From Sindora glabra (lineage: Eukaryota > Streptophyta > Magnoliopsida > Fabales > Fabaceae), in assembly GCA_020226215.1 (NCBI GenBank), contig CM035232.1, forward strand, positions 75,634,130 to 75,698,129: DNA of 64,000 nucleotides, in the 5' to 3' direction. Both the position numbers and the translations under genes were made by a program. Below, piece after piece: positions 24,001-36,000 of the stretch; position 1 is the first letter of the stretch; each line of letters starts with the position of its first letter. A model generated the notes under the pieces. It saw only the letters and a list, made by a program, of their open reading frames with translations, was not told the DNA's origin and did no database searches.

Positions 24001-27000
24001 TACATCATTTGTAAATTCTAATGATCAGTTAGCAAACATGCTTACAAAGTCACTACGGGGTCCAAAAATATCATATATTTGTGACAAGCTCGAAGCACAT
24101 AACATATATGCTCCAACTTGAGGGGGAGTGTTGAGATTATTTTCCTTATTTAGTTCTTTCCATGTATATCCTAATATGATTAGCTTACATATCTTATATT
24201 AGGATAATTTCATTATTGTTGATTCTTAATTCCTAAAATCAAGGGATTTGATTTGTATAATTATGAATATAAATAAACATGCTGAGAGTTAGTTTTCTCT
24301 CAAGCAATTCATCAAAATCGAGTGCAACGCATAGGCCACTGTTCAATAGCAGACTTCTAACCAGTGACATCTTGGCTTCTTTTACATTCACCTATGTGGT
24401 TATTTTTGCGATCCAACAACTTTGGTGTGGTTTTTTCTAATTTTTTGGCTATTTTTTAGATATTTTATGTTGATTCTTTCTACAAGTTTATTCTCATGGC
24501 TAATGAGATGTTTGATTCTAATGCATGCAACAGACTTAAAAATAGTAATGGTGAAGGAAAATTACAGCTGAAGTCAAGTTTCTCTAATTTGCTTCCAGTT
24601 GGTGGCTAGATAACTAAGCAAAAGTTAGATTTAGAAGGTCAATAATATATAGGATGGAAGAAGGCTATTCGGTGTTATCTTGATAAGGTTCGTATAACTT
24701 ATCACCTCATTAAAGAACCATCCACAAACGATATGAAGGAAAAGTGAATTGTGGAAGATCAACAATTGCTCAAATCAATATACAATACTTTGACTGTTGA
24801 AGTTAATGATAATACTGCGCATTATGAAACAATCAAAGAATTTTGGAAAACTCTTGGGCCACTTTATTTTTGCAAAGAACAACATGCACCAAATCTATTA
24901 TTTGACTTGGTCCTTGATTCATCCTAATGTAGATGGTAAGACTCCATCTCAAATCTATACTAATCTTCATTGTGCCTTTTAATAATGGTGTTCTCTTTTA
25001 CCTATTACTACTGATATTAATGTAATATAATCTCAACGAGAACAATTTGAAGCTCTGTTTTCTCATGGCATTGCCCTATGAATTTAGTATTGCCCGTCAA
25101 CAAAATTTTGTCCAATTCTAATTCCCTCACTATTAAGTCTACTTTTTGTCGTAATCAACGGGCATATAATGACTCATCTTCTTCTTTTGCATATATAAAT
25201 GAGTCATCTACCTTGGTTGGTTCTAGTACTCATGGTGGTCATAGTGGTACTAAAGGTAGTAAGGACAAAAGAGGCAAAGGACGAGATGATTCTTATGGGC
25301 ATGGTGATTTTAGTGGAGATGGTATTGTTTTTTGCTATTACTACAACGAGCTTAGACTTATTAGGAGGTTTTGCCCCAAATTACTTAAAAAGAGTACACC
25401 TCAATTTGCACATGTCACCACAAATAATTAGGCACGAGATATTAATGATAGTGGTATTATAAGCTTGTCAAAAAGTGAGTATGCCGAGTATTTATAGTTC
25501 CAAACATCTCGATAGTAACCACCCACTTAGTCTGCTACTACTTTAGCATAAATAGATAATCCCACTGCATGTCTTTCTCATACCAATTTTAGATAGATCA
25601 TTGATTTTAGTGCTACTGATCACATGACGAGTCAAACAAGTATTATATTTTTTCTTTTTACCCTCTTCTCATTTTAATTTAGCCAAAAGATCTAACACAT
25701 TTGTTACTAGTTTTGGTATGGTAGATCCTTATCTAATGCGTTGTGTCTTTCAAACTTTCCATTTAATCTATTTTCAATTAATTAAACAACACATATCTAT
25801 AATTATGGTGTCTTCTTTTTCCCTAACTATTGTATTTTTCAAGATCTTTTAACAAAGAAGATTTTTAGTAGGGGCCATGAATCAGTGTTTTGTATGTTCT
25901 TGAAGAGAAAGCTCCTTAGCTAGCTGCTATTAATGCCACCATCACTCCACACCAACTTCATCATCGCTTGAGTCATCCATCCTTGCTAACTTTATAAAAA
26001 TTATTTCTTGGTTTTAATTTTTTATCTAGTTTGGATTATGAGTCATGTTAGTTTGCTAAACAATATCATCAATCTTACATTTCTAGAGTCAATAAACGGG
26101 TTGCATCTTATTAAGGTAGTACATTTAAATGTTTGAGGTCCTCACTCAGTAATCTCCAATTCTGGTTTCTAGTATTTTGTTACTTTTGTGGATGATTATT
26201 CAAGAGTTATTTGGCTTTATTTAATGAAGAATCAATCAGAGTTATTTGAGATCTTTCATAAGATCTTTCGTACTTTTGATGTTGAAATTCTAAATAAGTT
26301 TAACACATCTATTTATCATTTTTGTAGTGATAATAGTAAAGAATATTTTTTTTGCTCCATTTGCATCGTATTTGTCCCAGCATGGAATGATTCATTAGTC
26401 TTCTTAAGTAATTATTCCATATCAAAATGGGGTACCTGAACAAAAACGCATCTAATGGAAGTCTCACGTACTTTATTATTTCAGATGAAAGCGCCCAACA
26501 TTTCTTGCGCAAATGCAATTTCCACAACTTATTTCTTGATTAATTGAATGCTTTCTTCAATTTTTGATAGTAAAGTACCCTACTTCACCTTATTTCCTTC
26601 TCAGTCTTTGTTTCCTCTCTCCAGTTGTACTTGTTTTGTCCAAGATGACTATCCTCAAGTATCTAAACTCGATCCATAATCTTTAAAGTGTGTTTTTCGA
26701 GAAAAAAAAGTTACCTTTTGAAGTGCAATAGGAAGGTTGTCAAGATTTTTTGATGAATCAAATTCTAAAGATAAGATTGGAACAAGAGCTAAATATGTGA
26801 GGTCTTTGTCAATAATTTGGGTTGGTGCTGAATTTTCAACAACTTAAGCTAGACAAGTTCATCATTAACAAGAGGCTTGTCTTATGGAGATGAAGATGCA
26901 AGCGCAAGATCATAAAATGGAATTGGTAAAACCTCAGTTATCCGGGTGGATTCTGTGAAAGGAGAGAAAAAAAAAGGAAAAGACTCAAAAAATGCAATAT

Positions 27001-30000
27001 TAGCAAAAGTAAAAAATTTACGTAACATTAGTGAATAACAATTGTACCCTTTTTGCAATCTTGAATATCCTAAAAAAACCATTTTATGGATTTAGGAGAT
27101 AACTTCTCTTCTTGAAAAGAGATCGTGAACAAAATAGGTACATCCAAATACACAGAGGAAATTTATATATAGATTCTTTTGGTAAAACTAGAGAGTAAGG
27201 AATTTGATTGTTTAAAATAAAAGACGGCATACAATTAATTAAATAATATGTAATGCGTACAGTATCTACCCAAAAATAAAAATGAACATTTGTATGTAAC
27301 AAAAGAGTTCATGCAGTTTCAATTAAATGTCAATTATTTCTTTTAGTAATGCCATTTTATTGAGTTGTATGTAAATATGTGAATTAATGAAAAATGCCTT
27401 CAGAGGACAAAAGAAGAGAAAGATGCAAAAAACTATTCTTGAGTATTGTCATGTCAAAGTATGCGAATTTTTAAACCAAATTGATTATGCATTTCAAAAA
27501 CAAAAAAGACTTAAAAATTAAAAATAATTTGAAATGATCTTCATTAAATGTAACTAAGTGCATCAAGAGCAATCATCAATAAATATGACAAAATACTGAA
27601 AAACCTAAAGTTGAACTAACACGACTCAGGCCCAAATATCAGAATCAACAACAGAAAACAAAGACTTGGCTCTATTTTAAGTTCTATTAGGAGATGAACT
27701 GTATATATGCTCACTGACTTGGCAAGACTCACACTCTAAAGACTCTAGAGTTAAAAGACCAAGAACTGTTCTGCAAAGTTTTCCAATACTAAGATGTTAT
27801 AAATGATAATAAAGTAACTCAAGAGATTCAACAACAACACAAATTACTAAAGAAGCTAGTTTGATGCAGTATAATCCCTATGACTCATTCCTAGTGCTAA
27901 TATTCATTCCCATATTCTAATCTTATATAGCAAAAGAATTAGAAACAAAAGTCACAAAACAATTAAGAATACATGTAAGTTGATTAATTGAAATCAAATT
28001 GAGAAGGCAACAAGGTACATAAAGAACTTATTGTAGTGGTAAAGAAGGAAGGAGTTTTACTTGACCAATATCCTAGACAATAATTTTAAATCCATTAGCT
28101 AAAATAATTATAAAAAGGGATTTATTGGTGTAATTAAATTGGGTAAATAAAGATCAATTACCAAATATGTGATCAAAAGATTTTGAATCAAGTACCCAAG
28201 GGTCAAAGGATACCACTGCTAAATGAAATTGACATAATACACAATTACTAGATAAAAAAGAAAAAATAACACCAAATGAGGAACTCATGACTGATGCTTT
28301 AAACATTTTTTTAAAGCAATTGATCTGCTGTTTAGACAGAAAAATAAGAGTTTCATTGCTCAAATTGATGAATTAAGACCACAGGCAAAGTCAATGAGAA
28401 GTCGGGGTCAGGTGGCGTGCGCGGTTCATATGTATTTGGAGTGGTGGCACATGGGCTTCGTGCTTGTCTACAATGACGGCACATTGACATCATGCACCAA
28501 TTGTATGGCAGGAAAAAATGTCAACAGTGCTGATTCTGGTGATAGTTCTTCAAAAAATGAACTGTTGTTCCATGAATTAAAGCAACTAGATCAAGCTTTT
28601 TTCTATCATGATGCAAAATAGTTTTTGGGGAAAAAATATTAAAAAAATTAAAAAAAAGAAAGGATTATGTGTTTGGGTTTGTTTTGGAAGCTTGGAGATG
28701 TTTGGGTTTAGGATTGAATTTTGATAGAAATGCAAAGAAAAAAAAAAATCAGAAGTCTCTGTTTCTGGGCAGAAAAAAAGAGCTTGAAGCTCAATAAAAG
28801 ATAATTAAAAGAAAAGCAAAAGTACAGTCCTTCAATGTGAGAGGCTTTGATACCAACTTGAATTGTTGAAATGATGTCAATGTGAATAATCTTAACAGAT
28901 AAGTTAGAAATGAGTTTTAGGGTAGATTAAAGCTAAGAAACCAAAGTACTGCCAGGTATATCACACACTGTAGGAAAAAGGGGGGCTCAGAAGCACTAAA
29001 ATGATGATTAATTAATGATAAACATAATCTGCTGCTGTTTAAATGCAGTCACGAGTACTACGTAACCCAATTTGAATATTCACAGTATATAGGGCAGATC
29101 TAAGCAAGAACCAATAAGGTGGTCAAGAACATGAGTTTGGCCAAGATGTCAAATTGAAGAAAGAACACAAGAAGTTGAAGGAGTATGGAAAATATATGGG
29201 CTGCCAACATCATTGTTAAATAGTAATAAATTTAATAGATTTGTATTAGCCGTGTATGTTATAATTAGTTAGTAATCAGAATAAATTAGTAAATGTTTAG
29301 GCAAAATTCTAGGGATTTTATTTGTTAGCATTAAAATGTATTGATTGTAATTATAGTATATAAAGAACCAAGACTAAGATAATTTTCTTAAGCCATTCAT
29401 TCCCAACAATCTCAAGTTGGTATTAAAGCCCTCACATTGGGGGACTCTACTTCTGCTCTCCATTTCTTCTATACTTCATCTCTTTTTTTTTTCTCTGCCC
29501 AGAACTCTAATTTCCAATCTCTACATAAGCACACCCAAACACATTCTCATCCTCCAAAATTTAACATCATCTCCTTTTTTAACACAAACCCATCCTCCAA
29601 GCTTCTAAAATTGTGCATTTTTCCCCCTCACAAAAACATTTTCTAATCAAAACATTCAAACACAAACTGCACCCTCTAATTGCCTTGATTCACAAAGCAG
29701 CATTAAAATTTTTCAAAAATCACCACCAGAGTCAGTGTTGTTGACAAATTTCCATCCACTATCGCCAGCACGTGTCATCAATGCACCACCTCCAAACGCA
29801 CATGGTTCCCATGTGCCACCATCCTAGACACGTGTGCTACACAAGCTGATCACGGCTTCTTTCTGACTCCCTCGATGTTTTTATTTTACCAATCCAATCA
29901 CCATATTCCCCTTCTTTGTCAATTACCAACCCTTAAAAAAAATATATTACAACAAAACATGGCCGAACCAGCACAACACAATACAGCACCCTCTCTTTGA

Positions 30001-33000
30001 ACACCCTTTCTCCACCTCCATCTCTTTTACCCTCCATCATGTCTACTTCTAAATTCAACAATTCTAGTAATATTTTTTCCTCTGGAATTTCTAGTACTCC
30101 CGCAATTACTTCTACAAAATTGAATAGCTCCAACTATTCCTCACAGAGTGCTTCTATTTTATTATGGTTCAAAGGGCAAGGTTATTCTAAATACTTGACT
30201 ACAAAAGTTGAAGACGTTCTTGCTAATAAAGAGAGTGAGTGGAGCATGATTGATGCACAATTATGTGCAATACTGTGGCAATCTATTGATCCTCTCTTGC
30301 TGCCTAGTTTTGAACCTTATGACACTTGCTACACCTTTTAGGAGCAAGCCAAGAACCTTTACTCCACTGACATTCAATAATTGTATAAAGTAGTGGCTAG
30401 ATTGAAGGATTTAAAACAAGAATCAGATCTATTTTCTTATGTTACCATTGTCAAAACAACAACAACCCACTACAAGAAACAACAAAATAAGTTTCTTATG
30501 GTTTTTATTCTTATTGGTTTAAATTCTAACCTTGACACCTTTCATCAACAAACATTAGGCAATGCAAAGGTTCCTACAACAAAAGTGTTAAACAATCATC
30601 TATTACAATTACCCACTTCAACCACCCCTAATAATATTGAAAACTTTAGCTCGGTGACACATGCTAGTGATCGTAGAAAGGGACGAGGCGGTGGTCACAA
30701 CAATTAAGGAGGACAGAGTGGTGGTGGTTAGGGCAATTGACCTCAATGTACTTATTGTCATAAACCAGGACATATCCGAGATAAATGTTTTGCTCTACAT
30801 AGCCAACCTCCTCGATCTATCAACGTTGTTTAATCTAGTTCTACCAATGTAGTTCAATTTGGTTCTGAATCAATTGATCAGTCTTCTCTCTTTTCTGATC
30901 CAGAATATCAAGAATTCTTAAAAAAACAATTTCTTCAATACAAGACATCCAAACAAGAACAAACATATTTTGCATCCCTTGTAGACACGGATAATTCTAT
31001 TGCTTGCTTATATCATTCTACATCTCATGATCACTGGATTCTTGACATAGGGACTTCTTATCACATCTGGTAATTAATTCCTTTTTACTCATTTTGATTG
31101 CACTACTAAATCTCTTTCTTCAATTATATTAGCTAATGGTTCTAAAACACCCGCTCATGGTATTGGTCAAGCTAAACCTCTCTCTTCACTAAATTTACAA
31201 TCAGTTCTTTACATGCTTAATTCTCCTTTTAACTTATACCAATCAACTTACCCGAACTCTCAATTGTTCTATAACATTTTTTTCTGATACAAGATCGGGA
31301 TACAAGGAAGACAATTGGTACCGGATATGAGTCAAGAGAACTCTACTACATTCAACTAACATCATCAATTACTTATGTTGCTGTAGAGTCTCCAGAATTA
31401 ATCCATTGTCATCTAGGTCATCCGAGTCTTTCAAAACTACAAAAAATAATTCCAAGTCTTTCAAAATTGAAGTCCTTAGATTGTGAGTCATGCCAACTAG
31501 GTAAATATATTCGTAATTCTTTCTCCAATAAAGCTACTAATCGAGGTAAATCTTTGTTTTCTTTAATTCATTATGATGTATGAGGTTCTAATCATGTTAG
31601 TATTACTTTAGGTTTTTGGTATTCTATAACCTTCATTGATGATTATTCTCGATGTACTTGATTATATTTGATGAAGGATTGTTCTGAATTATTTTCAATT
31701 TTTAAATCTTTTATTTTTGAGATTCGTACCTAATTTGGAATACCTATACAAATACTTTGTAGTGATAATGCTCGTGAATATTTTTCTACATCTTTTATTT
31801 CTTTCATGTTATCACAAGGCATTATTCACCAATTAACGTGTCCTCACACCCCACAACAAAATGGAGTTACTCAAAGAAAAAATTGTCACTTAATTGAAAT
31901 TACATGAACTCTATTATTACATGTTAATATTCCGTTTCATTTTTGGGATGATGTTATCTTAACAACTTATTATTTAATTAATCACATGCCTTCATCTATT
32001 CTATAAAATATAATTCCTTGTTCTTTAGTATACCCAAATAAATCTCTGTATAAGCTTTCCCTCATATTATTGGGTCCACTTGTTTTATTCATAATTTTAC
32101 TCCACTAAGTGAGATCAGCCATATGGATCACATGAAGCCATTGGATTCTATCAGCAACCAAATTTTTTGTGATATTATTCATCAAGAAATCCCTTTTTAA
32201 AACTTCCTCCAATGTCTTTTTTGGCTTCCCTCTACTCTTCTTTACAAGGCTAAAGACCATGCGATCAACTCTTCTCACTAGTACCTCCAATGGCCTTCTT
32301 TGCACATGACCAAACCACCTTAACCAATTTTTTGTCATCTTCTCCTTAATAGGTGCCATGCCAATATGCCTTCGTATGCATTCATTTCGTATCTTGTCCT
32401 TTCTTGTATAACCACGCATCCATCTTAACATTCTCATTTCTGCTACCCCCATTTTTTGCTCTTCTTATCCCTTTAAAGCCCAATATTCACTATTATAAAG
32501 CATAGATGGTCGTATAGCAATCCGATAAAACTTTTCTTTAAGCTTAATAGGTACTTTACAATCATAAATAATTCTAAATGCCTTTCTTCATTTTAATCAT
32601 CTAGCTTGTATCCCGATGATCTTACTCCAAGGAAAGATAAATTATCAACTCATTTTATAAAATGTGTTTTTGTGAGCTACTCAAGACTACAAAAAAGGTA
32701 TGGGTGTTATTCTCCAAGTTTAAAAAAATACTTCATATCTACTAATGTTACCTTTTTCAAAACTTCTCATTTCTTTTCTTCTTTTAGAAAATCTATTTCC
32801 ATATCTGAGGTTTTACCACTACCAATCCTTAATTCAGTTCCTTCAAATCCACCACAAGATCGACCTCTTATCACTCATCAACAACGTCCTCATTCAAATG
32901 CACCTCAAGTAATTGATGATGATAATCTACCTATTGACTCACTATCCAATTTCATGGAATCTCCTACCTTAGATTCACTTGACGATCTTCCTATTGCCCT

Positions 33001-36000
33001 CTGTAAAGGTACTCATTCCACTTGTAACACTTATCCTATTTATAATTTTGAGTTATCATCATTTATCTACCCCTCATTTTGCCTTTGTTTCTGCCTTTTC
33101 TTCAGTTTCTATTCCTAAAACTATACAGAAAGCTTTCTCTCATCCAGGGTGGCGTTAAGCGATACTTGATGAAATGGCAGCATTAGAAACTTGTGGCACA
33201 TGGGATCTAGTTCCTTTACCTTCTAATAAATTTGCTATTGGATGTCACTAGGTGTATACTGTCAAGGTTGGCCCTGATAGAAAAATAGACTGATTGAAAA
33301 CTAGACTGGTTGCCAAAGGATATACTCAAATTTTTGGCCTAAACTATGGTGACACCTTTTCTCCTATTGCCAAAATTGTATCAGTTCATTCTTTCTATTT
33401 CTTACAACCATTAATCATTAGTCTCTACGTCAACTGGATATCAAAAATGCTTTTCTATATAGGAATCTTGAAAAAGAAGTTTATATGAAGCAACCTTACT
33501 CAGGAGGAGTCTGGTCTTGTTTGTCAATTGAAGAAATATCTATATAGTCTTAAATAGTCCCCTCGAACTTGGTTTGGGAGATTTAATAAAGTTATTCAAG
33601 ATTTTAGCATGTGTCAAAGTGAAGCAAATTATTCTGTCTTTTATCATCATTCATCTACCCCTCAATCTATATATCTTATTATTTATATTGATAATATAGT
33701 TATTACAGGAAGTGATCAAGCTAGTATTAATCGACTCAAGTAGCATATTTTTCATTATTTTCAAACAGAAGACTTAAGAAAACTCTAGTATTTTCTTGGC
33801 ATTGAAGCGGCTCAATCCCGTTATGGCATTTCTCTCAACACAAATATGCTCTTAATGTTTTAGATGAGACAGGATTGTAAAACTCTAAACCTACAGATAC
33901 TACTATGAATCCAAATATTAAACTAATACCCAATCAAGATAAACCACTCTCAAATATGAGAAGATATCGCAAGTTTGTTAGAAAACTAAATTATCTCTCA
34001 ATCACTCGACCAAATATTTCATTTGTAGTGAGTGTGGTGAGTCAATTCCTCAACTCACCATGTGATATTCATTGGGATGCAGTTGTTCAAATTCTTCGCT
34101 ACATAAAAGGAAATCTAGGCGAAGGTTATATGAGAATAAAGGGCACACTCGAATTGTTGGTTACTCAAATGCTGATTAGGTAGGTTCTCCAGATGATCGT
34201 CACTCTACTTCAGGCTATTGTATTCTTTTTAGTGGAAATTTAATTTCTTGAAAAAGCAAGAAGCAAAGTGTAATAGTAAGATCAAGTGCAGAAGTAGAGT
34301 ATCAAGTTATGGCATTAGCCACTTATGAACTCATATGATTAAAACAATTGTTATAGGAATTAAAACTTTATACTACACTTGGTCCTATGGAGCTTGTATG
34401 TGACAATCAGGCAACCTTGCATATTGCGTTTAATCTTATCTCTTATGAAAGAATCAAACATATTGAAATTGACTGTCACTTCGTAACAGAGAAAGTCATT
34501 GCAAAGGAAATTATCACGATTTTTGTAAACACCAATAACTAATTGGCCAATATGCTCACAAAGTCCCTGCAAGACCCAAGAATAAGCTACATATGTGATA
34601 AGCTTGGTACATATAATATATATGCTCCAACTTGAGGGGGAGTGTTAAATAGTAATATATGTAATTGATTTGTATTAGCTGTGTATGCTATAATTAGTAA
34701 TCAGAATAAATTAGCAAATTCTAGGTATTTTATTTGTTAGCATTAAAATGTATTGATTGTAATTCTAGTATAAAAATGACTAAGGTTGAGATGATTTTCT
34801 CAAGCCATTCATTCCCAACAATCTCAAGTACCATGTTGCCAAGGCATCACAAATAGGGGAGTGATGGTTTGGAAGTTCTGACTACAACAAGAAGATAAAC
34901 CCATACTGTTTTACTCAGAGCTCAGAACAGTTTCTAGGTAGATACTTTGAATTTGGAAAGCACTTCAGGTACCATCATTATCTCAAACTAAATAGTAAAT
35001 ACTTGCATACGTTATTAACTTTCTGACTTCCTAGACCAGCATACACATAAATGAAAGAGAAATAAAAACAAATTATTATCAAAAAGGTATGGGGATACCT
35101 GGGTATAAACCCCAATAAAAAAAATTATCACAAGGTAAGTAAAGTTCACATTCCTAAATGCAATTAGAAGATAATTTAGAAATCAACGTATACCTTGGGG
35201 TGGCTGCAATGCCTTCCTTGACAATACATGTTACACGTTTTGGAACAGAAGCAGACAAAGGTTTGTCATCATAAAAAAATACCTTAACCTTCATTTCATC
35301 TGTCAATCAGTCAGCAAGTGATAATAACTAGTGATGGAAGAAAAGATGAAATATGGACCAAGTTATGTTCATGGGACCATGAATTAAAATAAAAGCAAAA
35401 AATGATAGTAATAAAGCAGGTGATCAGAACACCACCTCAACCCAAAAAAAAAAAAAATAGAGAGAGTCCATTGACAAATGTTATGGTTGCAATATAGGAC
35501 GTCACATAAAGAAAGGCAGCACCTAAAAAGATATGGGAAGGAGAAACAACCCCAAACTAGAGATAAATCAGCAAGTGGTTGTCTAAGAAAATATGAAATA
35601 TGAAAATGGGTAGGTGAAATAAATATGTCTGATATGTGCCTCTCGGACTTGGAGACTGGTACTCATCCTTTTTTTTTTCTTCACAGACCAGAACCCCAGA
35701 CTTTTATTTTTATCTATTGAAAAAGAAACTTATAAATAGAGAAGAGAGTACATGAGAAGAGGACAAGGGATCCTCAAAAAAAGGAACAAAACGAATACAA
35801 AATTGCAATCCAATTTCTTTGCAAATCTGTCAAACTCAACCCCCTTGGCCTTTAGCCAAAGATCAACTATAAACAAAATCATGTCCCAACATAGGATGCT
35901 TAACTGGGCCTGATTTCTGAAAATTCTAGTATTTCTTTCACTGACCACATGTTAGATATGTCCAGATAATCTGAAGCCCTTTTGACTGATTATTTTAGAG

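Larger units (their letters stand above)
19474..24323 (+). mobile_element. Copia element K, near complete with two LTRs
   Basis: A 4850-bp Ty1/copia element inserted in the leader of F, with a perfect 5-bp target duplication GCAAC (19469-19473 and 24324-24328). The LTRs (196 and 195 bp) differ at 8 substitutions and one indel by my hand count, about 4 percent. Internal order: PBS, leader, gag, protease, integrase, RT, RNase H, polypurine tract. Same family as A. The gag start codon lies in a deletion, several stops and frameshifts are present, and the RT lacks a catalytic Asp, so it cannot be autonomous. Confidence 0.93.
18900..26698 (+). mobile_element. Copia element F, split by K (parts 18900-19473 and 24324-26698)
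   Basis: Plus-strand copia element. Its LTR ends ...TTTCTCAACA at 19049 (start uncertain, perhaps TGAATTAAG near 18900). PBS TGGTATTTAGAGCC is at 19050-19063, followed by a leader related to that of G (GGGTGACTAAGTCA) with a CTC microsatellite. K was inserted at GCAAC (19469-19473). Beyond K the leader continues, then gag from the ATG at 24499, with a zinc-knuckle relic CYYYNELRLIRRFC near 25330-25370 (a Cys and the His replaced). Protease (IDFSATDHMTS) and integrase (FVTFVDDYSRVIWLYLMKNQ at 26180-26240) follow. It stops at about 26698 in the sequence SLKCVF, joined to element D. Very decayed. Confidence 0.75.
29214..34829 (+). mobile_element. Copia element E with two LTRs and a LINE insertion
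   Basis: A 5.6-kb plus-strand Ty1/copia element. LTRs are 29214-29417 and 34643-34829, about 9 percent divergent by hand count plus two deletions, so it looks older than K. PBS TGGTATTAAAGC (29418-29429) and polypurine tract GAGGGGGAG (34634-34642) are present. Flanks ATCAT and ACCAT agree at 4 of 5 bases. Order: leader, gag, protease, integrase, linker, RT, RNase H. A 517-bp RTE LINE interrupts the integrase-RT linker. E abuts the outer end of the D LTR. The coding parts carry many stops. Confidence 0.88.

Noticed and set aside
24797..24982. Open frame considered as a separate small gene
   Set aside because: It is an out-of-frame part of the F gag region.
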